Positions 53,905 to 63,319 of a stretch of 64,000 bases of DNA are shown in pieces. Source of the stretch: 20CM-2-65-7 sp963830455. GTDB lineage: Bacteria > Gemmatimonadota > Gemmatimonadetes > Gemmatimonadales > GWC2-71-9. Under the pieces are notes generated by a model. It did not search any database and was not told where the DNA came from. It saw only the letters and a list, made by a program, of their open reading frames with translations. Location: the NCBI GenBank assembly GCA_963830455.1, contig CAWHMT010000003.1, positions 243,888 through 307,887 of the forward strand, read 5' to 3'. The first letter of the stretch is position 1, and the number at the start of each line of letters is the position of its first letter. The translations under genes and the position numbers were made by a program.

Positions 53905-54515
53905 CGGATCTCGTCGCGTTTCTCGAGCAGCTCCCGCCCGGGCCTGTCTACGTCAGCATCGCGGTGCTCGCCGGCGTCGAAAACATCTTCCCGCCCGTGC
54001 CCGCCGATCTCGGCGTGGCGCTCGGCGCCTTCCTGTCGGGCCGCGGCGTCATGAACCCGTGGATCGTCTTCGGATTAACCTGGAGCATGAATGTGGCCTC
54101 GGCCGCCGGCGTGTACGCGCTGGCCCGGCGCCACGGCGCCGTGGTCACGCGCGGCTTTCTGGGCCGCCACATCTTCACGCCGAACACGGTCAGGCACATC
54201 GAGGAGCAGTACCGGCGGCACGGCACGTACGGGATTTTCCTGTCGCGGCTGTTGCCGCTGTGGCGCGCGGTGGTGATGCCGTTCGCCGGAATCGCGAAGG
54301 TGCCGGCGTGGAAGGCGCTGCCGCCGATGGCGCTCGCGTCCGCCCTGTATTATGGCGCGCTGACCTATCTCGTGATGCGGCTGGGCACCGACTTCGATGC
54401 CGTGATCGGCGCCATCAAGGGGGTCAACGCCGGACTGGCTATTGTGGCGGGGATCGCGGCTCTAATTATTGTCCTATGGATCGTACGCCGCCGCCGCCGC
54501 AGGAACCCACGCTAG
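53901..54515 (+). CDS. DedA/VTT-family membrane protein, probable CTG start
   Basis: Integral membrane protein of the DedA group. VENIFPPVPADLG (the ExxxPxPxE-like motif), SRLLPLWRAVVMPFAGIAKVP (Arg/Pro/Gly motif) and C-terminal helices ending in an Arg-rich tail. Coding homology starts at once after ispF, but no ATG, GTG or TTG is in frame; CTG 53901 overlaps the ispF stop as CTGA, in the same geometry as the ATGA/GTGA joints elsewhere. The next standard start is GTG 53961, inside the first helix. Function in lipid transport is inferred from the family. Confidence 0.85.
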   Translation: MTDLVAFLEQLPPGPVYVSIAVLAGVENIFPPVPADLGVALGAFLSGRGVMNPWIVFGLTWSMNVASAAGVYALARRHGAVVTRGFLGRHIFTPNTVRHIEEQYRRHGTYGIFLSRLLPLWRAVVMPFAGIAKVPAWKALPPMALASALYYGALTYLVMRLGTDFDAVIGAIKGVNAGLAIVAGIAALIIVLWIVRRRRRRNPR

Positions 54516-55405
54516 CAGCGAGTTTTCAGCTCGAGCGCTTCCGGGACTACCTCGCGCTCGAAGCGGGCAACAGCCGCCACACCGTCGACAACTATCTCCG
54601 CGACATCACGCGCCTCGCCGAGTACGCGGCGGGGAAGGGCATCACGCAGCCGCAGCAGTTGTCCGCGGCGCAGCTGCGCGACTTCATCTATTTCCTCAAA
54701 GACCTCGGCCTCGCTCCTACGACGATCCGCCGGCAGATCTCCGCGATCCGGACCTACTTCAAGTTTCTGGTCGGAGAGGGGCTCGCCACGCGCGATCCGA
54801 GCGAGCGGATCGAGTCGCCCAAGCGCTGGCGCACGCTGCCCGCGGTGCTGTCGGTCGATGAAATCAACAAGCTGCTGGCCGCTCCCAACACCGATGCGCC
54901 GCTCGCGATCCGCGATCGTGCGCTGCTCGAGTTCGCCTACGCGACCGGCGTGCGCGTGTCGGAGCTGGTCGGGCTGAAGATGCAGGACATCTCGTTTGGC
55001 GAGCGCGTGGTGCGCGTGTTCGGGAAGGGCGGGAAGGAGCGGTTGATTCCATTCGGCCGGCAGGCGCTGGGGGCACTGTCGACGTACGCGCGCGAGATCC
55101 GCCCGGCGCTGGACCGTGGCCACGCGCGCGGCGTCCTGTTCCTCAATGCGCGCGGTACGCCGCTATCGCGCGTCGGCGCATGGGGCGTGATCAAGGCGAC
55201 GGCGCGCCGCGCCGGGCTCACCAAGCGCGTCACGCCGCACACGCTGCGGCACACGTTCGCGACGCATCTGCTCGAGGGCGGCGCGGACCTGCGCGCGGTG
55301 CAGGAGATGCTGGGGCATGCCGATCTCTCGACGACGCAGCTCTACACGCACGTCGATCGCGATTATCTGCGATCGGTGCACAAGAGCTATCACCCCAGGG
55401 CCTAG
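54476..55405 (+). CDS. xerD: tyrosine recombinase XerD-like
   Basis: Site-specific recombinase, probably chromosome dimer resolution. 309 residues. N-terminal core-binding domain FRDYLALEAGNSRHTVDNYLRD and catalytic domain with Arg in YATGVRVSELVGL, Lys in GKGGKERLIP, His-x-x-Arg in HTLRHTFATHLLEGGADLRAVQEMLGH and nucleophile in TTQLYTHVD. Overlaps the DedA gene by 40 bases. Distinct from the integron integrase at 59662: it lacks the extra IntI-specific patch. Confidence 0.92.
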   Translation: MDRTPPPPQEPTLAASFQLERFRDYLALEAGNSRHTVDNYLRDITRLAEYAAGKGITQPQQLSAAQLRDFIYFLKDLGLAPTTIRRQISAIRTYFKFLVGEGLATRDPSERIESPKRWRTLPAVLSVDEINKLLAAPNTDAPLAIRDRALLEFAYATGVRVSELVGLKMQDISFGERVVRVFGKGGKERLIPFGRQALGALSTYAREIRPALDRGHARGVLFLNARGTPLSRVGAWGVIKATARRAGLTKRVTPHTLRHTFATHLLEGGADLRAVQEMLGHADLSTTQLYTHVDRDYLRSVHKSYHPRA

Positions 55406-58400
55406 CGCGCGGCCTCGAACGTCGCGGTCAACACGCCAAACATGAAGCCATCCCCCTTCGCGTCCGGATTCGTGAACACGAAATAGACGTCACGCACCCC
55501 GGACGTCGCGCCGAGCGGCACGCGGACTTGGAGCGGCATCTGATTGTCGCTGGGCAGGATCGACTCGCTTGCTCCGAGCAAGGCGCCCGTGAGCGAATCG
55601 GCACGCACTTCGATCTTCCCGCCCTTCGCCTGATACTGCGCGGGCGCGACCACCATAAAGGTCGCCGCGGCGATACCACTCAGATCGATCTGCTTCACCG
55701 CCACCGACGCGCCGGCTCGACTCACGACCGTGATCGGAACCGGGAGGCCCTCGGCGCGCTGCTGCGACACGCCTGCCGACATCTCACCCTCCGCCACGAC
55801 GACGGTGGGCGAGCGCAGTACGAGCGTCTTGTCGGACGAGATCGCCGGCATGCCGTTCGCGCCGCGGTCGGTGTACTCGGCGCGCAGGACCACGACACCT
55901 TGCGGCGCATCGGCCGAGCCCGCGGGCGGCGTGTAGGATCCACTCGGCGGCAGCGACGGCGCGGGCGGCGTCGTGTCGCCGAGACTCATGATGTAGGCGA
56001 CCATCGCCGACGCCTGCTCGCCCGTGAGCGCAGGATGCGCCGGCATCGCCACGGGGCCCCACACGCCCGATCCACCCTCGCGAATCTTCCTGGCGAGACG
56101 CGCCATGGCCGTGGTATCACCCCGGTATTTGAGCGCGACCGCGTTGTACATCGGTCCGATTGATTGGCGATTCACCTGATGACACGCGAGACAGTCGCCC
56201 GCTTCGACGAATTGGCGCCCCTCGGCGACGGGACTAGGGGTTGGGCTTCGGGACGCGGTTGTCGATGGCACTCCATCCTTCAGATACTGCGCGTGCACCG
56301 TCACGCGCGCGGCCGGGATGCGGCCGCTCTCCAGCGTGCCGTCTTCGCGATCGCTCACGCGCACCGCGTAAGGCACGGCCACATCGGGGAAGAAGAACGA
56401 GGTGTTGCCGCCGGTGACGGCGACCTCCACGGTCGGCGGCTGATTGCCGGCGACGATCTCGATCGGTGCCGCTCGAGTCGAGGCACCTTTCGCGTCGGTC
56501 ACCGTCAGCGTCGCCGTGTACGTCCCGGCGCGCGTGAATGTGAACGACGGGTTCGGCTGGGTCAGCCGCCGCAGCACCGTGCCAGCCCGGGTGATCGTCC
56601 AATCGTAGCGCAGTGAATCCTCGTCGAAATCCAGCGTGCCCTCAGAAGAGAACGCGACGCGCAGCGGGAGCGCCCCCTTGGGGGTATCGACCTTCGCCGC
56701 CACGACGGGCGCGCGATTGCCGGCGTTGTACTCGATGCGCACGAGCCGCGCGTCGTCGTTGCCCTGGAACCAGATCGTGCCGTACTCGAGGACGTACAGG
56801 TCGCCAGTCGGCCCGAATTCCATTTCGATCGGCGCGGCGAAGTTCGCACTCGGCATGAAGCGCTCGATCGACACCAGGTCGCCACGGGGATTCATGGTGA
56901 CGGCCATGATCCAATGCCGCATGAATTCGTAGATGAACAGCTTGCCGTCGTAGTACGCAGGGAACGGTCTCACCGCGTTCGCAAAGTCCGCGCGATAAAA
57001 GACAGGCCCGGCCTCGGCGGTGCGGCCGCCGGTGCCGACGATGGGGAACTCGGGGGACTGCCCGTAGGGATACCAGATGAACGGGTCGCGCGCCGGCGGC
57101 AGCGTGGTGAGGCCGGTGTTATTGGGCGACTTGTTGACCACATACGCCGGATTGAATTGCGGGCCGCCTTCGGTGTGCAGGGAATCGATGACTCTCGTTT
57201 TGAAATAGGCCCGGTTGTTTCCGACGAAGTACGGCCACCCGTAGTTGCCTGGGCTGCGCGCCTGACCGATCTCATCGTAGCCGCGCGGTCCGCGACCCGT
57301 CGAGTCCACGTCGGCGTCGGGACCGACATCGCCCCAGTAGAGGAAGCCCGTGTGCTTGTCGACCGAAATCCGGTAGGGATTGCGGTGGCCCATCGTGTAG
57401 ATCTCGGGCCGGGTTTTCTCGGTGCCGGGCGGAAACAGGTTCCCGGTGGGGATCGTGTACGTGCCGTCCGGCTCCGGGTGGATGCCGAATGATCTTGCCG
57501 CGCAGGTCATTCGTGTTCCCGGACGACTTCTGCGCGTCCCACGGCTCGCGGCCCGGGCGCTCGTCGATCGGGGCGTAGCCCGAGGCGAACGGATTCGAGT
57601 TGTCGCCGGTGGACAGGTAGAGATTGCCCGCGCGGTCGAACGTGATCGACCCGCCGGTGTGGCAACAGGCGCGGCGCTGCACGGGGATCTCGAGGATCAC
57701 CTTCTGCGAGGCGAGATCGAGCGAGTCGCCTCTCATGGTGAAGCGCGCGAGCACGTTCTTCGCGTCTGCTCCCGCCGGGGAGAAGTACATGTAGATCCAG
57801 CCATTGGCCGCGAAGTTCGGATCGGTGGCGAGGCCGAGCAGGCCGTCTTCCGCCTGGCTCGAGTCAGCGTATTTGGTGCTGACCGGAATCGTCGCGATGC
57901 GATGCACGGTACGATCTGACGGCGTGTACAGGTTCACGTAGCCGTGGCGCTCGATGAACAGCACGCGTTCGCCCGGCAGCACCGCGAGCTCGATCGGCTC
58001 ATTGAGCTTCTCCGCGAGCACGACCCGCGTGAAGCGATTCTCTTCGGGCCGCGCGCGACTGAAATCGATTGTTCCCGTTCCCATCGCGTAGCGCAGTCCG
58101 CCGAGCAGGTGTTGCAGGAACTGCGGCTCGGTGTAGGTCGCTTCGGTGTGCCCCATGTTGGTGTACCACGCGCGCCCGCCGTCGAAATCGTGGTACCAGC
58201 TCATCGGGTGGTGCTCGCCGTTCGTCCCGCCTTCGTAGCTCGTTTCGTCGATCTCGACGAGCACGTGGATAGTCGGATCGATCGACTTGAAGTTGTAGAA
58301 CTCGTCCTCGCGCTCGAAGCGGGCGGGGAAGCCTCTCGTCGATACATGGGTGCTATCGAGTGTGCGGTAGGTGCCTTTGCGCACGTTGGGATTGTTGGGA

Positions 58401-58801
58401 TGGCTCGTGAAGTAGGCGCCGGCCAGCCGGCCGTACCACGGCCAGTCGTACTCCGTGTCGGTGGCCGAGTGAATGCCGACGTAGCCGCCGCCGGCCTGGA
58501 GGTAGCGCTCGAAGTCGTCTTGCTGTGCCGCATCCAGGACGTCGCCCGTCGTGTTCAGGAACACGACGGCGCTGTAGCGCCGCAGGTTCTTCTGCGTGAA
58601 CGCGCCGGCGTCTTCGGTCGCGTCGACCGCGAACCCGTTTTCTTGTCCCAGCTTCTGGATAGCGGCGATGCCGTTGGGGATAGAGCTGTGGCGGTAGCCG
58701 GCAGTCTTCGAGAAGACGAGTACGCGTGGTTGCTGGGCGTGCGCGGCGACCGCGATCGAGGCGATGAGGGCGAGCGAGGCGATGTGTCGTAGCATGCGCA
58801 T
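55402..58801 (-). CDS. secreted ThuA / PQQ-type sugar dehydrogenase / PKD / cytochrome c fusion, apparent frameshift
   Basis: About 1,130 residues after correction. Order: signal peptide; ThuA domain (RVLVFSKTAGYRHSSIP, GGGYVGIHSATDTEY, EHHPMSWYHDFDGGRAWYTNMGHT); sugar dehydrogenase beta-propeller (EDGLLGLATDPNFA, CCHTGGSITFDRAGNLYLSTGD, GHRNPYRISVD); PKD domain (YTATLTVTDAKGAS); cytochrome c domain with CLACHQVN; C-terminal carbohydrate-binding-like beta domain. One extra base near 57484 (C on the coding strand) breaks GKIIR-IHPEPDGT. Likely oxidises sugars or sugar acids outside the cell and passes electrons to its own heme. The C-terminal end overlaps xerD by 4 bases. Confidence 0.87.
56228..56254. 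repeat. CCCTAG-family tract inside the ThuA fusion gene
   Basis: On the coding strand AGCCCAACCCCTAGTCCCGT, coding for a SPTPSPV linker just before the cytochrome c domain. In frame. Confidence 0.5.
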
Positions 58802-58819
58802 CCTTGTTCCCGTTCTCCT

Positions 58820-58969
58820 AGCAGGTCCTTCGCTTCGCGCGCGGCGCCATGTCTAGAAGCAGGTCCCTCGCTTCGCGCGCCTGTGGCGCGAAGGACCTGC
58901 TGTTTGCGGCATAACCCAGAAGCAGGTCCCTCGCTTCGCGCGCCTGTGGCGCGCTCGCTCGGGATGACA
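58820..58969. repeat. AGCAGGTCC repeat cluster
   Basis: Three copies of AGCAGGTCCYTCGCTTCGCG-type units at 58820, 58858 and 58921. The second has a matching GGACCTGCT at 58893-58901 and so forms a long hairpin; the third ends CTCGGGATGACA. The cluster separates the ThuA gene from the 58964 gene and marks the border of the integron region. Confidence 0.75.
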
Positions 58970-59542
58970 ACCGGGCGCCGCTTTGCAAAAGAGAAATCTG
59001 GAGCACACCAAGCAGCGTGGATAGGTTCGGCCACCAGGCAGCGGCGCCAAGTCCGGCGGACGCTGCAGGCGAAGGTGCTGAGGTACTTGCGGGTGGTGGG
59101 CAAAGTCGCGGCGAAGCAGAACGGGGAGTTGGCGAATCAATTCCCGCTGCCGGCCGCGGGCGAGAGCCACGAAGCACTGCTCACGGCAGGTCGAGCGACG
59201 CTGGAGAAGGCGACCGCGCAGAAGGAGGTGCTCGTGAGCCTCGGCATGACGCAGAAGGTGCTCGACGATCTCGCGCTGGCGTTGGGCGAGTTCGACAAGA
59301 CGCTCGAGGCGACGCGGGCGGGCCGGCGCGAGCATGTCGGTGCGAGCGCGGATCTCGACGCGATCGGCGCCGAGATTGCCGAGCAGGTGAAGTTGCTCGA
59401 CGGCGTCGTGCAGTATCGGTTCGGCGATGATGTCGAGCTGATGGGCGCGTGGCACAGCGCCCGCAACGTGGCTGGACCGTTGCAGACCAAGAACGGCCCG
59501 GAATCCGGTGCGGGCGGTAGTGGAACGCCTAAGGCGGCGTGA
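58964..59542 (+). CDS. unrecognised helical protein upstream of the integrase
   Basis: About 192 residues from ATG 58964. The core from about residue 35 (RRQVRRTLQAKVLRYLRVV) is strongly helical and Ala/Leu/Glu-rich, with EKATAQKEVLVSLGM and a final GPESGAGGSGTPKAA tail. I do not recognise the family. The start codon lies inside the AGCAGGTCC repeat cluster, so the original N-terminus may have been replaced. A good terminator follows. Whether it belongs to the integron is unknown. Confidence 0.6.
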   Translation: MTTGRRFAKEKSGAHQAAWIGSATRQRRQVRRTLQAKVLRYLRVVGKVAAKQNGELANQFPLPAAGESHEALLTAGRATLEKATAQKEVLVSLGMTQKVLDDLALALGEFDKTLEATRAGRREHVGASADLDAIGAEIAEQVKLLDGVVQYRFGDDVELMGAWHSARNVAGPLQTKNGPESGAGGSGTPKAA

Positions 59543-59558
59543 TGACCTCACACCCCGG

Positions 59559-59598
59559 CAAGGCGCGGTAGCCCGATCAACTACCGCGCCTTGTTGTA
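59559..59598 (+). terminator. terminator between the 58964 gene and the integrase
   Basis: 13-base perfect arms CAAGGCGCGGTAG and CTACCGCGCCTTG around a 9-base loop, followed by TTGTTGT. Confidence 0.7.
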
Positions 59599-59661
59599 TC
59601 AGGAAGGTATCACGGCGCGTTTTTTGGAACCGCGCCCCAGCCGTCTCCCACCTAACATGAC

Positions 59662-60645
<984 letters not shown>

Positions 60646-60761
60646 TAAGCATTTTAGGCTGACCAGCATAACGTGGTCGGCCGTGCTAGAAAGACGTTGT
60701 TATACTGCAGGAGAGGCATGGTGCATGTATGTTAGACAGGTATGTCTAATTCTCGTTAGGC
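60646..60761 (+). other. candidate attI site and leader of the cassette array
   Basis: Region between the integrase stop and the first cassette. It ends in GTTAGGC (60755-60761), the same core as every attC R' site, preceded by an inverted repeat GTTAGAC/GTCTAAT (60731-60750). No attC-like left arm is present, as expected for attI. TATACT at 60701-60706 is a possible -10 of the cassette promoter; no convincing -35 was found. Confidence 0.6.
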
Positions 60762-60818
60762 AGCGGCAGAGGTCACGGAGACCATAATGGTTTCTGACGC
60801 CAGTGTTGGTCGCGGTCT

Positions 60819-61085
60819 GTGAATGCCGTCGCGGCTCCCATCGCGGTTGGGCTGGCGGTGCTTTCCGAGGCTGGCGCGATCGAGCTCGCGAACCGTGGCT
60901 ACTTACCCAGTGAGTCCTCAGTTTGCAGGATGGGTGCTCAACCGTTGCGCCCCGCGGTTTTTGCTGGAGTGATCGTCTATGCGGCGACGCCCTTCGTCGT
61001 TCAGCGCCTGGCGCACCGCTGGAGTTCAGATTCGCTGGATCACTCGAGATGTACTCCCCCTCGTTGTGTGCGGTGCTACTCCTAG
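60819..61085 (+). CDS. cassette 1 ORF a, membrane protein fragment
   Basis: 88 codons from GTG 60819 with two hydrophobic stretches (AVAAPIAVGLAVLSEAGAI and AVFAGVIVYAATPFVVQRL) then a low-complexity basic end. Likely the first half of a small membrane protein whose frame breaks near 61040-61050. Confidence in expression is low. Confidence 0.35.
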   Translation: MNAVAAPIAVGLAVLSEAGAIELANRGYLPSESSVCRMGAQPLRPAVFAGVIVYAATPFVVQRLAHRWSSDSLDHSRCTPPRCVRCYS

Positions 61086-61186
61086 CACTACTTGTAGTTC
61101 AACGCGCCGGGGAATCCCGACTTCTGGTTGTTTGGTCAGTTATTGCTTTGGCCGCTTGTGGCCCTGGCGCGGGTCTAGGTTACTGA
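61049..61186 (+). CDS. cassette 1 ORF b, membrane protein fragment
   Basis: 45 codons from ATG 61049, very hydrophobic (LCAVLLLALLVVQRAG, LLVVWSVIALAACG). It overlaps ORF a in another frame. Either a separate coupled membrane peptide or the second half of one broken by a one-base change. Confidence 0.35.
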   Translation: MYSPSLCAVLLLALLVVQRAGESRLLVVWSVIALAACGPGAGLGY

Positions 61187-61232
61187 AGGGAGCATTGTGA
61201 CAATCTTGCGTAATCGGCTCGGGTCGGCCGCT

Positions 61233-61336
61233 GCCTAACACGCGCTTGAAGCTGACGGCGCCGTCTTGCTGTGGAGGCCATCTGTTTGTGAAATCGTTCT
61301 AGCATCGCGCCGCAGCTTAAGCGCATTTCGTTAGGC
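61233..61336 (+). other. attC site 1
   Basis: R'' GCCTAAC (61233-61239) and R' GTTAGGC (61330-61336), 104 bp. Inner arms CGCTTGAAGCT and AGCTTAAGCG pair with one extra G in the left arm; GGCGGCGCC and CGCGCCGC extend the stem. Confidence 0.92.
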
Positions 61337-61344
61337 AGCCCCTG

Positions 61345-61725
61345 ATGGATCGCGACATCCTTTTGTTCATCCTTGTGATCGCCCCGACACTCGTGTGGGC
61401 CTGGAGTTACAGCAAGCGGTTCGAGAAGCCCAGGAAGTCGGACGAGGAGGAGATCGCTGACGTAATAAAGCAGGAAGAGTCGCGACAAACGCTACGGGAG
61501 CGTGCGGGAACAGACCTCGCTGCAGCTCGAACACTCCTTCAATTGCTGGGCGAGGATCTTGTGCGCACGCAGGAAGCTCTGGCATACTGTCGCGGGAGCC
61601 TTTTTCGAAAGCCGTCACCCGAGCTAGTCGCCCAATTCAGTGAAAATGAGGCAAGTCTGGTTGCCGAGCTCAAGAGCTTGGAAGGCACGATCGAACACCT
61701 ACGACTCGAAGCGGGGGCTGCCTAA
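61345..61725 (+). CDS. cassette 2 protein, membrane-anchored coiled coil
   Basis: 126 residues of unknown function. One N-terminal membrane helix (residues 5-22), a charged linker, then a heptad-like helical region. The C-terminal part (EDLVRTQEALAYCRGS, ELVAQFSENEASLVAEL) matches the end of the cassette 7 protein. ATG is 9 bases after the R' site of attC1, and the stop TAA lies inside GCCTAAC of attC2, as is common for cassette genes. Confidence 0.75.
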   Translation: MDRDILLFILVIAPTLVWAWSYSKRFEKPRKSDEEEIADVIKQEESRQTLRERAGTDLAAARTLLQLLGEDLVRTQEALAYCRGSLFRKPSPELVAQFSENEASLVAELKSLEGTIEHLRLEAGAA

Positions 61726-61821
61726 CACGCGCTTGAAGCTGGCGGCGCCGTCTTTCTGTGGAGGCCATCGGTTTGTGAAATCGTCGGTGTCGCGCCGCAG
61801 CTTAAGCGCATTTCGTTAGGC
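61720..61821 (+). other. attC site 2
   Basis: R'' 61720-61726, R' 61815-61821, 102 bp. Same arm sequences and extra left-arm G as attC1; differs mainly in the terminal loop. Confidence 0.92.
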
Positions 61822-61837
61822 AGCCCCGAACATACAA

Positions 61838-62185
61838 ATGCTCGCCGAAGATCAAGCAATCGCTGACGCATGGGTGACCGCCTCAGCCGACCTCGGCATC
61901 GAGGTCACGAGCCCATTTACATTCGTCGGGCCTCTAGGGGAGCAGTTCGAGTGCATCGCGCTCGTTCATGGGTTCGGCGCTGCAGCTGGCACCGTCATCG
62001 CCACAGCCAACGAGGCCTTCGACGAGCTATTCGATGCCTCGCGGGGCACGGAATACTATGTGTCGGCGCTCAACCCGCTGCACTACGGGCGGTACGACCG
62101 GGCGGTCTTCATTGATGCGCTGCGTGATTGGGAATGGGTAGGGCCTGTCGACGCGATGCCCACGTGGTATCGTAAGGCTCAGTGA
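61838..62185 (+). CDS. cassette 3 protein, unknown
   Basis: 115-residue acidic soluble protein (about 20 Asp/Glu) with aromatic-rich C-terminus (YDRAVFIDALRDWEWVG and MPTWYRKAQ). No recognised domain and no signal peptide. Starts 17 bases after the attC2 R' site and stops 7 bases before attC3. Confidence 0.7.
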   Translation: MLAEDQAIADAWVTASADLGIEVTSPFTFVGPLGEQFECIALVHGFGAAAGTVIATANEAFDELFDASRGTEYYVSALNPLHYGRYDRAVFIDALRDWEWVGPVDAMPTWYRKAQ

Positions 62186-62192
62186 GCGGGCT

Positions 62193-62294
62193 GCCTAACA
62201 CGCGCTTGAAGCTGGCGGCGCCGTTCTGCTGAGGAGGCCATCTGTTTGTGAAATCGTTAGTGTCGCGCCGCAGCTTAAGCGCATTTCGTTAGGC
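62193..62294 (+). other. attC site 3
   Basis: R'' 62193-62199, R' 62288-62294, 102 bp. Arms identical to attC2; loop changed by a few bases. Confidence 0.92.
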
Positions 62295-62321
62295 GGCGGG
62301 TTCAGGCAGGCTGACGCGGCC

Positions 62322-62561
62322 ATGACAACCCGCATCAGTATATCGAGGCGAAGTCCTCAGCGTCTGTCCGCGCCCCGGAGAATCGTGCCGCGTTGCGTGA
62401 CCAAGCTCGGCAAGACCATGTTAGCTCTCGCGTCCGAACATTCCGCATCCTGGCGGGTGGCAGGGGCTTCAAGCGAACTTTCAGACGTCGAGACCGGCAG
62501 CAGTTTCGGGATTTCCGGCACTCGCGACGAGACGGTGCTGATCGTCTCGACCGGGGAGTGA
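62322..62561 (+). CDS. cassette 4 ORF a, unknown
   Basis: 79 codons from ATG 62322. Basic first half, acidic second half ending TRDETVLIVSTGE. Stop overlaps the ATG of a 27-codon frame (TGATG), suggesting coupled translation or a frame break in one longer gene. Confidence 0.5.
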   Translation: MTTRISISRRSPQRLSAPRRIVPRCVTKLGKTMLALASEHSASWRVAGASSELSDVETGSSFGISGTRDETVLIVSTGE

Positions 62562-62644
62562 TGCCCGTCACGATAGATGCGGATGTGCGAGTGGAGTATT
62601 GGATCGACGATCCGGCGTCGTCCCGACAGCTCAAAGCCAGGTAG
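62561..62644 (+). CDS. cassette 4 ORF b, unknown short frame
   Basis: 27 codons, begins MPVTIDADVRVEYWIDDP. It reads like the natural continuation of a small beta-rich protein. The same frame is open further upstream (from 62393) in another register than ORF a. Ends 17 bases before attC4. Confidence 0.35.
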   Translation: MPVTIDADVRVEYWIDDPASSRQLKAR

Positions 62645-62661
62645 CGTACGTGACGCCGCGC

Positions 62662-62763
62662 GCCTAACACGCGCTTGAAGCTGGCGGCGCCGTCTTGCTG
62701 TGGAGGCCTTCAATTTGTGAAATCGTCCAGCTCGCGCCGCAGCTTAAGCGCATTTCGTTAGGC
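62662..62763 (+). other. attC site 4
   Basis: R'' 62662-62668, R' 62757-62763, 102 bp. Same arms as the other sites. Confidence 0.92.
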
Positions 62764-62780
62764 CGTTTGCCAAGGTTCTA

Positions 62781-63011
62781 ATGGACCGCATGCACCGCCG
62801 GTCCGCGACTTTCTTCACAATGGTAGGGCTTGGCCTGTCCATCATGGCTGCGCTGGCCCTTCTTAGTCCAACTCCGTTCGCCGGCCAGATCGCTCCGCTG
62901 CTCGCGTTGATCGCGGGTGTCACAATCGCGATTCGATTTGGCTGGGCGGCCTACACGGGCAACATTCCAACGTGGATGGCGAGATTCTTTGAGATGGGTG
63001 ATCCAGGGTGA
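62781..63011 (+). CDS. cassette 5 protein, small membrane protein
   Basis: 76 residues with two hydrophobic helices (about 11-29 and 37-57) and a short aromatic tail (PTWMARFFEMGDPG). Function unknown. ATG 17 bases after attC4. Confidence 0.65.
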   Translation: MDRMHRRSATFFTMVGLGLSIMAALALLSPTPFAGQIAPLLALIAGVTIAIRFGWAAYTGNIPTWMARFFEMGDPG

Positions 63012-63027
63012 GTTCCCAGAGGCAACG

Positions 63028-63129
63028 GCCTAACACGCGCCTGAAGCTGACGGCGCCGTCTTGCTGTGGAGGCCATCCGTTTGTGATAATGAAAGCACCG
63101 CGCCGCAGCTTAGGCGCATTTCGTTAGGC
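63028..63129 (+). other. attC site 5
   Basis: R'' 63028-63034, R' 63123-63129, 102 bp. One coordinated change: CGCGCCTGAAGCT on the left and AGCTTAGGCGC on the right, i.e. both arms changed so the stem is kept. Confidence 0.92.
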
Positions 63130-63169
63130 AGCGCACGTTTTGGTCCCGCCATGCAACACGGCAGTGGTA

Positions 63170-63319
63170 ATGGCACCGCTAGGCGTGAACGCCGCCGTCT
63201 ATCTCTACACGGGCTATCGAACGAGCAACGAGTTCATTGCGCTCCCGGGTTTTTCTGGCATTCAAGCGGGACACCCACAGCCCCCACCGCAAGGCGTTGC
63301 CGTTCGGAGTGGTCTGTAG
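63170..63319 (+). CDS. cassette 6 possible short ORF
   Basis: 49 codons from ATG 63170 (MAPLGVNAAVYLYTGYRTSN...), or a little longer from GTG 63164 or TTG 63140. A competing 64-codon basic frame (63151-63345) overlaps it. The cassette may equally be non-coding. Confidence 0.3.
   Translation: MAPLGVNAAVYLYTGYRTSNEFIALPGFSGIQAGHPQPPPQGVAVRSGL

Noticed and set aside
54476..55405. XerD-like gene as a second integron or phage integrase
   Set aside because: It lacks the IntI-specific patch, is embedded in a housekeeping operon overlapping the DedA gene, and has no attachment-site repeats nearby.
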